A stretch of 64,000 nt of DNA from positions 124,001 through 188,000 of the forward strand of contig NZ_NEVK01000008.1 in the NCBI RefSeq assembly GCF_002261265.1, read 5' to 3'. The notes beneath the pieces are model-generated. The model ran no database searches. It was not told the DNA's origin and was given only the letters and a program-made list of their open reading frames with translations. Source of the DNA: Bordetella genomosp. 7. GTDB lineage: Bacteria; Pseudomonadota; Gammaproteobacteria; Burkholderiales; Burkholderiaceae_B. Position numbers and translations under genes: made by a program. This document shows positions 52,526-59,662 of this stretch, one piece after another (position 1 is the stretch's first letter; each line of letters starts with the position of its first letter).

Positions 52526-53236
52526 GTGAATCGATCCCTAGTCTATCTGCGCGTCAACCGCGTGGACGCCGCCGTATGCGCGCAGGCGCGCGAGGTCAGC
52601 GTGTCTGACCTGCACGAGGCCGAGCACGCTGCGGGCCGTCGCGGCCTGATGTCCAGCCGCATGCGCCCGGTGGTGCCCGGCATGCGCATCGCCGGCCCGG
52701 CGGTCACCGCCTACTGCGCGCCTGGCGACAACCTGATGATGCACCGCGCGCTGTACCTGGCGCAGCCGGGCGATGTGCTGGTGGTCGTGTGCGAACCCGC
52801 CGTCTCGGGCGCCCAATGGGGCGACATGGCGGCGCGCTATGCATTGAAGAAGGGCCTGGCCGGCATTGTGGTGCAGGGCAGCGTGCGCGACACGGATATG
52901 CTGCGCGAACTGGGCAGCCCCACCTGGGCCACCCATATCTGCCCGTCGCACCCGGACAAGTCGGGGCACGGACGCGTCAACGCGCCGCTGGTCTGCGACG
53001 GCGCCCCCGTGTCGCCGGGCGACCTGATCGTGGCCGACGGTGATGGCGTGATCTGCGTGCCTCGCGAACACGCGGCCCAGTCGGTAGAGCGCGCGCTGGC
53101 GCGCATGCGCAAAGAAGACGCAGCCGCGATCGAGGTCGCCAATGGCGCGGCGGTCTGGGACCTGAGCGGCGCAGCGGCCAGCTACGCGCAGATGGATATC
53201 GTGGAAATCGACGCGGCCTTCGACGATCCGCGCTGA
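52526..53236 (+). CDS. RraA family protein, probable aldolase/decarboxylase
   Basis: A 236-residue RraA-fold protein with the Arg-Asp pair (VVQGSVRDTDMLRELG) and the segment PGDLIVADGDGVICVP, so it keeps the HMG/CHA aldolase metal site. It is only moderately similar to the other RraA protein of the window (residues TWATHICPSHPDKSGHGRVN replace its counterpart). It ends at a long bidirectional hairpin. An aldolase acting after the dioxygenase is a reasonable inference. Confidence 0.87.
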   Translation: MNRSLVYLRVNRVDAAVCAQAREVSVSDLHEAEHAAGRRGLMSSRMRPVVPGMRIAGPAVTAYCAPGDNLMMHRALYLAQPGDVLVVVCEPAVSGAQWGDMAARYALKKGLAGIVVQGSVRDTDMLRELGSPTWATHICPSHPDKSGHGRVNAPLVCDGAPVSPGDLIVADGDGVICVPREHAAQSVERALARMRKEDAAAIEVANGAAVWDLSGAAASYAQMDIVEIDAAFDDPR

Positions 53237-53248
53237 CCCGCCCGCGCT

Positions 53249-53293
53249 GGCACGCGCCTGGCGCCGCCGGCGCGGCGGTGCCAGGCGCGTGCC
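53249..53293. terminator. Long bidirectional hairpin between convergent genes
   Basis: A perfect 14-bp stem (GGCACGCGCCTGGC with GCCAGGCGCGTGCC) is extended inside by GCCGCC/GGCGGT. It exactly fills the gap between the convergent RraA-like and LysR genes, so it should terminate or stabilise transcripts from both sides. T-runs are absent. Confidence 0.65.
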
Positions 53294-53296
53294 GGG

Positions 53297-54178
53297 CTAC
53301 ATTCGTCGCGCGAAAAAATCCAGGAAGCAGGCGATCCGGCGCGCAAGCTGGGTGTTGCGGTAGTACACCGCATGCACCGGCTGGACGTGATCGGTGTGCG
53401 CGTCCTCCAGCAGGCGGACCAGCCGCCCCGCGGCCACGTCGGCATCCGCCATGAATTCCGAAAAGCAACCGATGCCCGCACCGTGGATAGCCAGCTGGCG
53501 CAACGTCTCGCCGCTGGAGGCGGCCAGCGTGGGCACGATGGCGAGTTCGCTGCCGCCGGCGTGGCGCAGCGGCCAGACGTTCAGGCTTTCCGGCTGGGTA
53601 AAACCCAGCAATTCGTGCCGCTGCAGGTCTTCAACACTGCATGGCGTGCCGCGCCTGAGCAGGTAGGCGGGGCTTGCCAGCACCCACCGGCGAGCCGGCC
53701 TGAGCGGCCGGGCGTGCAGGCTGGAATCGGCCAACGTCCCCACTCTTAATGCAATATCGGTGCGGTGCTCTACCAGATCGACGATACGGTCGTTACTGGT
53801 CAGCTCCAGTGAAATTTCGGGATACTGGGCGCGGAAGTCGGCGATATGCGGCGCAACACAGTGCAGCATCACGGGCACCGAGGCGTCCACGCGCAGCCGG
53901 CCCGACGGCTGCTGGTGGCGGATACGCATGCATTCCTCGGCATCGTCCAGGCTGGCCACGATCTCGCGCGCCCGCTTCAGGAACAACTGCCCTTCTTCAG
54001 TCAGTTCCATCCTCCGCGTGGTGCGCGCCAGCAAAGTCACCCCCAGTTGAGACTCCAACCGCGACAGGCCCCGGCTGACGCCGGACGCGGTTTGCCCCAG
54101 CAGCTCGGCCGCGCCGCTGAGGGTGCCGGTGTCCACCACCGCCAGAAACACACGCAAGGCGTCAGAATTCAAGGGCAT
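53297..54178 (-). CDS. LysR family transcriptional regulator
   Basis: A 293-residue LysR regulator. The helix-turn-helix is MPLNSDALRVFLAVVDTGTL with ASGVSRGLSRLESQLGVTLL, and the effector domain starts near residue 90. It is divergent from an MFS exporter gene with a palindromic site between them, so it most likely controls that gene and itself. It is convergent with the RraA-like gene. Confidence 0.92.
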   Translation of the reverse strand: MPLNSDALRVFLAVVDTGTLSGAAELLGQTASGVSRGLSRLESQLGVTLLARTTRRMELTEEGQLFLKRAREIVASLDDAEECMRIRHQQPSGRLRVDASVPVMLHCVAPHIADFRAQYPEISLELTSNDRIVDLVEHRTDIALRVGTLADSSLHARPLRPARRWVLASPAYLLRRGTPCSVEDLQRHELLGFTQPESLNVWPLRHAGGSELAIVPTLAASSGETLRQLAIHGAGIGCFSEFMADADVAAGRLVRLLEDAHTDHVQPVHAVYYRNTQLARRIACFLDFFARRM

Positions 54179-54215
54179 TATTGACTCAAAAGCAAAGGTG
54201 ATATGACCAGGGGAG

Positions 54216-54232
54216 TATTTTTCTCAAAAATA
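54216..54232. promoter_or_regulatory. 17-bp perfect palindrome between lysR and MFS genes
   Basis: TATTTTT and AAAAATA face each other across CTC, 38 bp from the LysR start and 55 bp from the MFS start. A+T-rich inverted repeats of this size between divergent genes are typical LysR operators. Confidence 0.5.
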
Positions 54233-54286
54233 AGGCGGCGCACAATGCGGCATCGGGGTAAACCCCAACGTTTCAAGGAGTTTGAT

Positions 54287-55450
54287 ATGCCGATCGCGCT
54301 ATGGGCGCTGGCCGTGGGAGCTTTTGGGATAGGGACCACGGAGTTTGTCATCATGGGCCTGCTGCGCGAAGTCGGGGCGGATCTGGGCGTGTCGCTATCG
54401 AGCGCCGGGCTTCTGGTCACCGGCTACGCCCTGGGCGTAGTGGCGGGTGCGCCGCCCGTGGCGATGCTCACGACCCGCATGCCGCGCAAGACGCTGCTGC
54501 TGGCCCTGATGTTGATCTTTACGCTGGGCAACCTGGCCTGTGCCATGGCGCCCGGCTACGGCGCGCTGATGGCAGCGCGAGTGCTGACTTCGCTGGCGCA
54601 CGGCGCGTTCTTCGGTGTTGGTTCGGTGGTGGCCACCAGCCTGGTCAGGCCCGAAAAACAAGCCTCGGCGATTGCGCTGATGTTTACGGGCCTGACGCTG
54701 GCCAACGTGCTGGGCGTACCGTTTGGCACCTGGCTGGGCCAGCTGTGGGGCTGGCGCGCGACGTTCTGGGCGGTAACCGGGGTGGGCGTGGTGGCGATGC
54801 TTGCAATCGCCGTGTGGGTGCCGCGCATCCGCGGCGACCATGGCGGCGACCTGATGGTGGAATTGCGCGCGTTGGGCCGCCCCCAAGTGTTGCTGGGTTT
54901 TGCCATGACGGTGCTGGGTTTTGGCGGCGTGTTCACTGTGTTTACGTATATCGCAGCGCTGCTGACCGAACTGGCCGGATTCAACGCCGGCGCGATCTCG
55001 CCCATCCTGCTGCTGTTTGGCGTGGGACTGGTGGCGGGCAATACCTATGGCGGCAAACTGGCGGACAAGCGGCTCATGCCCACGCTGGCCGGCAGCCTGG
55101 CTTTGCTGAGCGTGGTCCTGGCGGTATTCAGTATCACTGCGCACGACAAGATCGCCGCTGTGATTACGGTGGCGGTGCTGGGCGCCGCGGCATTTGCCAC
55201 CGTGCCGGCGTTGCAGATGCGTGTGCTCGAAAAGGCAGGCGACGCGCCCAATTTGGCTTCGGCCTTCAACATCGCGGCCTTCAATCTGGGCAATGCGGCG
55301 GGCGCGTGGCTGGGGGGAGTGACCATCGACCACGGCCCCGGCCTGGCAGCCACGCCACTGGTGGCCGCGGCGGTTACGGCCAGCGGCCTGCTCATTGCAC
55401 TTTATAGCTGGAAGCTCGACCGCCAGCCGTGCACACTGGCCACGGCGTAA
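54287..55450 (+). CDS. MFS exporter (DHA1 family, AraJ/NepI-like)
   Basis: A 387-residue twelve-helix transporter. The start at 54287 follows AAGGAG and gives ALWALAVGAFGIGTTEFVIMGLL, the first-helix signature of the AraJ/YdhP/chloramphenicol-exporter group. Motif A appears as LTTRMPRKTLLLA and the cytoplasmic LADKRLMP repeat opens the second half. Likely exports sugars, nucleosides or drugs; control by the divergent LysR gene is expected. Confidence 0.92.
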   Translation: MPIALWALAVGAFGIGTTEFVIMGLLREVGADLGVSLSSAGLLVTGYALGVVAGAPPVAMLTTRMPRKTLLLALMLIFTLGNLACAMAPGYGALMAARVLTSLAHGAFFGVGSVVATSLVRPEKQASAIALMFTGLTLANVLGVPFGTWLGQLWGWRATFWAVTGVGVVAMLAIAVWVPRIRGDHGGDLMVELRALGRPQVLLGFAMTVLGFGGVFTVFTYIAALLTELAGFNAGAISPILLLFGVGLVAGNTYGGKLADKRLMPTLAGSLALLSVVLAVFSITAHDKIAAVITVAVLGAAAFATVPALQMRVLEKAGDAPNLASAFNIAAFNLGNAAGAWLGGVTIDHGPGLAATPLVAAAVTASGLLIALYSWKLDRQPCTLATA

Positions 55451-55488
55451 GAGCAAGGCATGCCGGCGCCTGGTGACGGATTGTTGAG

Positions 55489-55790
55489 GGTGTCTGACAC
55501 CCTTCGGGAGTCAGACACCGGTGGCTTGTAGCCGAACTGGCCGGGGGGCATGTTAGGTGTCTGACTCCCACAGGGTGTCAGACACCGGCCGCGTTGCAGC
55601 CGAACTTGCCGAGGGACATGTTGGGTGTCTGACTCCCGCAGGGTGTCTGACACCGGCCGCGTTGCAGCCGAACTCGCCGAGGGACATGTTGGGTGTCTGA
55701 CTCCCGCAGGGTGTCTGACACCGGCCGCGTTGCAGCCGAACTCGCCGAGGGACATGTTGGGTGTCTGACTCCCGCAGGGTGTCAGACACC
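55489..55790. repeat. Hairpin repeat array 5 (five units)
   Basis: Units lie at 55489-55519, 55556-55586, 55624-55654, 55692-55722 and 55760-55790. The first is in one orientation; the next four are inverted (inner CCC-GCA-GGG) and form a tandem block of 68-bp period with almost identical 37-bp spacers. The array occupies most of the 410-bp gap between the MFS and SDR genes, with no gene in the gap. Confidence 0.95.
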
Positions 55791-55860
55791 GGACTGCTGC
55801 CCTCCCCCGCGCGCGGATGAGGTATCGTTGACCGCGACGTTATCTGCGACGGGGAACGAA

Positions 55861-56670
55861 GTGAATCTGAAACTGAACGGCAAGGTCACGGTCGTGACGG
55901 GCGGCAGCAAGGGTATCGGGCTGGCGGTAGCGAATGCCTTCGCCGCCGAAGGCGCATACGTGGTCATCATTGCGCGCAGCCCCGAAGGGCTGGAACAGGC
56001 GCGCACACAGCTGCAGGCAAGCGGCCACAACGTCGCGGCGTATGCGGCGGACTTGTCGGACCCCCAGGCAGCCGCACAGGTCATTGAACGCATCGAGGCC
56101 GACATCGGCCCCATCGACATCCTGGTCAACAGCGCGGGCGCCGCGCGACGCCACGAACCGGAAGAGCTGGACGCCGCCAAATGGCGCGCCGCCATGGATG
56201 CCAAGTTCTTCCCGTACATCTACGTGCAGGACGCCGTGCTGCCGCGCATGCGCGAACGAGCGGCGTCGCGCCCGCCGGGAGCCATCAACGGCATTGTGGT
56301 GAACATCATCGGCAGCGGAGGCAAGCATCCCAAGAGCACCCACCTGGCGGGCGGTTCGGCCAACGCCGCACTGATGCTGTCTACGGTGGGGCTGGCGGGG
56401 CACTACGCGCAATACGGCATCCGCATCAATGCCATCAACCCGGGCCCCGTGTTTACGCAACGCGTAGAACAGGCCCTGGACCTGGACGCCCGGCGACGCG
56501 GCATCACGCGCGATGAAGCCCTGCAGCAGAACCAGGCCGGCATCCCGATAGGCCGTTACGCCAAGCCCGAAGAAATCGCCGACGTGGCTCTGTTTCTGGC
56601 CAGCCCGCGCGCGTCGTATGTGGTGGGCGCGATTATTCCGATGGATGGCGGCGCATCGGCTGTTATCTGA
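55861..56670 (+). CDS. SDR family protein lacking the catalytic YxxxK motif
   Basis: A 269-residue SDR-fold protein. The NAD(P) loop TGGSKGIGLAVA and NSAGAARRHEPEEL are normal, and the C-terminus ends GAIIPMDGGASAV. Where other SDRs have Tyr-x-x-x-Lys, this has HLAGGSANAAL, so the catalytic tyrosine and lysine are absent while the fold is kept. A GTG start at 55861 follows GGGGAACG; upstream lies only the repeat array. Oxidoreductase activity is doubtful or uses another mechanism. The AtuA-type genes are convergent 21 bp away. Confidence 0.87.
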   Translation: MNLKLNGKVTVVTGGSKGIGLAVANAFAAEGAYVVIIARSPEGLEQARTQLQASGHNVAAYAADLSDPQAAAQVIERIEADIGPIDILVNSAGAARRHEPEELDAAKWRAAMDAKFFPYIYVQDAVLPRMRERAASRPPGAINGIVVNIIGSGGKHPKSTHLAGGSANAALMLSTVGLAGHYAQYGIRINAINPGPVFTQRVEQALDLDARRRGITRDEALQQNQAGIPIGRYAKPEEIADVALFLASPRASYVVGAIIPMDGGASAVI

Positions 56671-56691
56671 AGAGGCGCGCTGCGCCCGGGT

Positions 56692-57087
56692 TCAGGGCCG
56701 CGCGGCTGCCGCGTCGCAAGGCGGCGCCGCCGGCCCGGCCAGGTACTGGGCCAGATGCGGCGGCACCGCGATTTCCGCAGTAAGCATCCAGTACGACAGG
56801 GCCTTGCCGTGCGCGTCCAGGTTCAGCGCGCCGTTGACGCCGCCGTCCAGTGTCGAATCCATGACGAAGTTCAGCGCGCCCAGCTTGGGCAGCAGGTAAC
56901 GCCGCGTGGCCGACGGCCGGCGATGGGCAAACAAGGCCTGCACCGCCGCCGTGGTGAGCTGCTCGACCAGCAGCGGATAAAGCGCATGGTTCCAGGCGAT
57001 GACGCTGATGTTGGTGCGGTCGCCCTTGTCGCCGGTGCGCGCATGGGCCACGCGCGACAAGGGCACGATGAGATCAGCCATGGGCAT
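56692..57087 (-). CDS. AtuA-related C-terminal domain protein
   Basis: A 131-residue protein matching the small ferredoxin-like domain that accompanies AtuA. LSRVAHARTGDKGDRTNISVIA is the conserved opening, and LNFVMDSTLDGGVNGALNLDAHGK the C-terminal core. In many genomes it is fused to AtuA; here it is separate, overlapping the end of the upstream AtuA gene by 14 bp (8 bp if the second ATG at 57081 is used). It probably works with that protein. Confidence 0.87.
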   Translation of the reverse strand: MPMADLIVPLSRVAHARTGDKGDRTNISVIAWNHALYPLLVEQLTTAAVQALFAHRRPSATRRYLLPKLGALNFVMDSTLDGGVNGALNLDAHGKALSYWMLTAEIAVPPHLAQYLAGPAAPPCDAAAARP

Positions 57088-58450
57088 CCACCATTTCGAA
57101 GCCGGTTGCGACCAGGTCGCGCGGAACCAGGCATGACACCAGGTTCAGCCGGGGAGTAAGCGTTATGCGCACGCCGCCGCCGCCGGCGGGGCCGCAGCAG
57201 TACAGGGCGGTGACTTCGCGGGTAAGCCGGGCTGCGTCTTCGCGGGTTTTGCCGTGCGCGGCCAGCCGCAGCCTGACGTCGTCGCGATCGCCGGCCGGTT
57301 GGCTTGCCAGCAGGCGGCCGTCGTCATCGCCGAAAATGCTGACGCAACCGATCAGGTCGGCGCGGATGCGCATGTCGGGCAGGCGCGCGGTCACCACATC
57401 GGCCGCAAGCCGCGCCCGTGCTTCGGCGCGGGGGCCGGCATATGAGATTTCGCCTTCGGCCAGCCAGCCACCTTCGACACAGACATTGACCTTATAAGAA
57501 GACGGCCTGGGATGGCCTTGCACCCCGGTCAGGCGCACCTGATCGGGGCCCACTGCCCGTACCTCGGCCTGGGTAATGTCGGCGACCACGTCGGGCGTAA
57601 GGTAGCCGGCGGGGTCATGCACTTCGTAGAGCAACTGTTCGATGACGGTGGCCTCGGTAACCAGCCCGCCGGTGTTGTCGGCCTTGGTGATGGTGCAGTT
57701 GCCGTCGGCGTCGATCTCGGCAATGGGAAAGCCCACCCGGTGCAGGCCGGGCACGTCCTTGTAGCCGGGGTCGGCGTAATAGCCTCCGGTAACCTGTGCC
57801 CCGCATTCGAGCAGATGCCCGGCCATGGTGGCGCGCCCCAGACGGGTCCAGTCGTGCGGCTGCCAGCCGAAATACGACATGACCGGCCCCACCGTGAGCG
57901 ACGGGTCGGCCACGCGCCCGCACACCACAATATCCGCCCCCTGGTCGAGCGCGGCGCGGATGGGCTCGCCGCCCAGATAGGCGTTGGCGCTGACGACATG
58001 CGACGGATCGTAGGATGGGTCCAGGTAGCGCGACAGCAGTTCCGCGTGGCGTTGCCCCGAAATGTCATCGCCCGTGACGACCGCGATGCGCGGTTTGCGC
58101 AACCCCAGTTCGTCCGCCATGCGCAGGATGTGGCGAGCGGCGCCTTTGGGGTTGGCCGCCCCGAAGTTGCTGACGATGCGTATGCCGTACTGCAGGCAGC
58201 GGGCCAGCACCGGACGCAGCATGTCGTCGAGCAGTGGCTCGTAGCCGGCCTGCGGATCGGCGCGCTTGCGCAGCTGCGCCAGGGCCAGGGTGCGTTCGGC
58301 CAGTGTCTCGAAAATAAGGAAGGCGCGGCCCTGCGCCGGCGCACCGCCCAGCCGCGCAATCAGGGTGTCGACCACCGGGCCTGCCGCGTCGGTCCGGTCG
58401 CCCGAGAAGCCCGCCGCACAGCCTATCCATAGGGAAGGAATCGAATTCAT
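57074..58450 (-). CDS. AtuA family protein (acyclic terpene utilization-like, DUF1446)
   Basis: A 458-residue cytoplasmic protein. IGCAAGFSGDRTDAAGPVVDTL opens the domain (shown in full within the family), and the GAANPKGAARHI, VCGRVADPSL and ECGAQVTGGYYADPGY segments are AtuA hallmarks. The ATG at 58450 has AAAGG upstream. AtuA was named from terpene (citronellol) catabolism, but most members lie in other acyl or branched-acid catabolic loci, so the substrate is open. A divergent LysR gene begins 94 bp away. Confidence 0.88.
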   Translation of the reverse strand: MNSIPSLWIGCAAGFSGDRTDAAGPVVDTLIARLGGAPAQGRAFLIFETLAERTLALAQLRKRADPQAGYEPLLDDMLRPVLARCLQYGIRIVSNFGAANPKGAARHILRMADELGLRKPRIAVVTGDDISGQRHAELLSRYLDPSYDPSHVVSANAYLGGEPIRAALDQGADIVVCGRVADPSLTVGPVMSYFGWQPHDWTRLGRATMAGHLLECGAQVTGGYYADPGYKDVPGLHRVGFPIAEIDADGNCTITKADNTGGLVTEATVIEQLLYEVHDPAGYLTPDVVADITQAEVRAVGPDQVRLTGVQGHPRPSSYKVNVCVEGGWLAEGEISYAGPRAEARARLAADVVTARLPDMRIRADLIGCVSIFGDDDGRLLASQPAGDRDDVRLRLAAHGKTREDAARLTREVTALYCCGPAGGGGVRITLTPRLNLVSCLVPRDLVATGFEMVDAHG

Positions 58451-58508
58451 CGCCTTTCTGCCCGCCATCAGCCAATGCAGAGTCTAGAATAGGCGCAACG
58501 ATAAGTTA

Positions 58509-58529
58509 AATCGATTCTACGTATCGATT
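58509..58529. promoter_or_regulatory. Inverted repeat, candidate LysR operator between atuA-like and lysR genes
   Basis: AATCGAT and ATCGATT face each other across seven bases (58509-58515 and 58523-58529), just before the LysR start at 58544. The T-N-A spacing fits a LysR-type recognition site for the divergent pair. Confidence 0.55.
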
Positions 58530-58543
58530 AATCGGCAATCCGG

Positions 58544-59491
58544 ATGAAACTCTCGGCAGACCTCTCGACGCGCCAGCTGCGCGCCTTTGTAATGCTGGCG
58601 GACCTGCGCCATTTCACCAAGGCCGCGCAGGCGTGCCACTTGTCACAGCCCGCATTCAGCGCGCAGATCCAGTCTCTGGAATCGGCGTTGGGCGTGCGCC
58701 TGTTCGACCGCAGCACCCGCCGCGTGATGCTGACCAAAGAAGGCGAACTTTTCGACCCGCTGGCCCGCAGCCTGCTCGCGGACCTGGGGCATGCGATGGC
58801 GCAGATCGAAAACTACGCCGAACTGCGCCGCGGCCGCGCGCATATTGCCGCCTTGCCGTCGCTGGCGGCGGGATGGCTGCCCGGCGTACTGAAGGATTAC
58901 CACGCGGCGCATCCCGATATTGAGCTTGTGCTGTCTGACGTGCTGTCGGACCAGTGCATAGAGCTCGTGCGCAGGGGCCAGGCCGACTTCGCCCTGGCGT
59001 CGCGGGGCACGCGGCCCGCCGACCCGGCGGTGCTGCACGCACAGCCGTTGTGCAGCGACACATTCCACCTGGTTTGCCGCAAAGACCACCCGCTGGCGCA
59101 GGAACAGGACCTGACGCTGCGCGACCTGGCGCCCTGGCCGTTTATCCATCTTGCGCGCCACAGCAGCGTGCGCCAGGCGGTCGAGGCCGCATTGCATCCG
59201 CTGGTGGTGCGCACGCTGCTCGAGGTCGAACAGTTGGCCACCGTGGCCGGCATGGTCGAGGCGGGGCTGGGCATCAGCCTGGTGCCGACCTACACGCTTT
59301 ATCAGTTTGAACGCCCCGGGCTGGCGGTGCGCCCGATCTCGCTGCCGGGCATGAAAAGGCAGATCTACATCATCCGCCGGCAGGACGAGCAATTGTCGAT
59401 CGCCGCACAGGCGTTGTACGACCTGGTGATAAACCGCCTGGGAACGCCCGCGGCCGGGCCCGCGCGGCGTAGCCCGCGCCAGCGGATGTAG
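58544..59491 (+). CDS. LysR family transcriptional regulator
   Basis: A 315-residue LysR regulator. The DNA-binding domain includes LSTRQLRAFVMLADLRHFTKAA and LSQPAFSAQIQSLE (about residues 5-50). A full effector domain follows (AALPSLAAGWLPGVLKDYHA, GLGISLVPTYTLYQF). It is divergent from the AtuA-like operon and probably controls it. Array 6 follows its stop. Confidence 0.92.
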   Translation: MKLSADLSTRQLRAFVMLADLRHFTKAAQACHLSQPAFSAQIQSLESALGVRLFDRSTRRVMLTKEGELFDPLARSLLADLGHAMAQIENYAELRRGRAHIAALPSLAAGWLPGVLKDYHAAHPDIELVLSDVLSDQCIELVRRGQADFALASRGTRPADPAVLHAQPLCSDTFHLVCRKDHPLAQEQDLTLRDLAPWPFIHLARHSSVRQAVEAALHPLVVRTLLEVEQLATVAGMVEAGLGISLVPTYTLYQFERPGLAVRPISLPGMKRQIYIIRRQDEQLSIAAQALYDLVINRLGTPAAGPARRSPRQRM

Positions 59492-59503
59492 TGACGGCGG
59501 GCA

Positions 59504-59652
59504 GGTGTCTGACACCCTTCGGGAATCAGACACCGGTAGAGCAAATGGACGGCGTGTGCTGTATGGGCGTCTGACTCCCGAAGGGTGTCAGACACCGGTA
59601 AACGGCGGCCTGTGCTCTATTGGTGTCTGACTCCCAAAGGGTGTCAGACACC
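59504..59652. repeat. Hairpin repeat array 6 (three units)
   Basis: Units at 59504-59534 (forward), 59566-59594 and 59622-59652 (both inverted). It fills the 170-bp gap between the convergent lysR and ilvD genes and so could also act as a two-way transcription stop. The two spacers share the ending GGC-GTGTGCTGTAT / GGC-CTGTGCTCTAT. Confidence 0.92.
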
Positions 59653-59662
59653 GGCCAATTGC

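Noticed and set aside
55553-55792. Open frames through the repeat arrays encoding repeated SDTLRESDTQ-like peptides
   Set aside because: They exist only because the repeat period keeps a frame open. They have no ribosome site, and other arrays give other frames.
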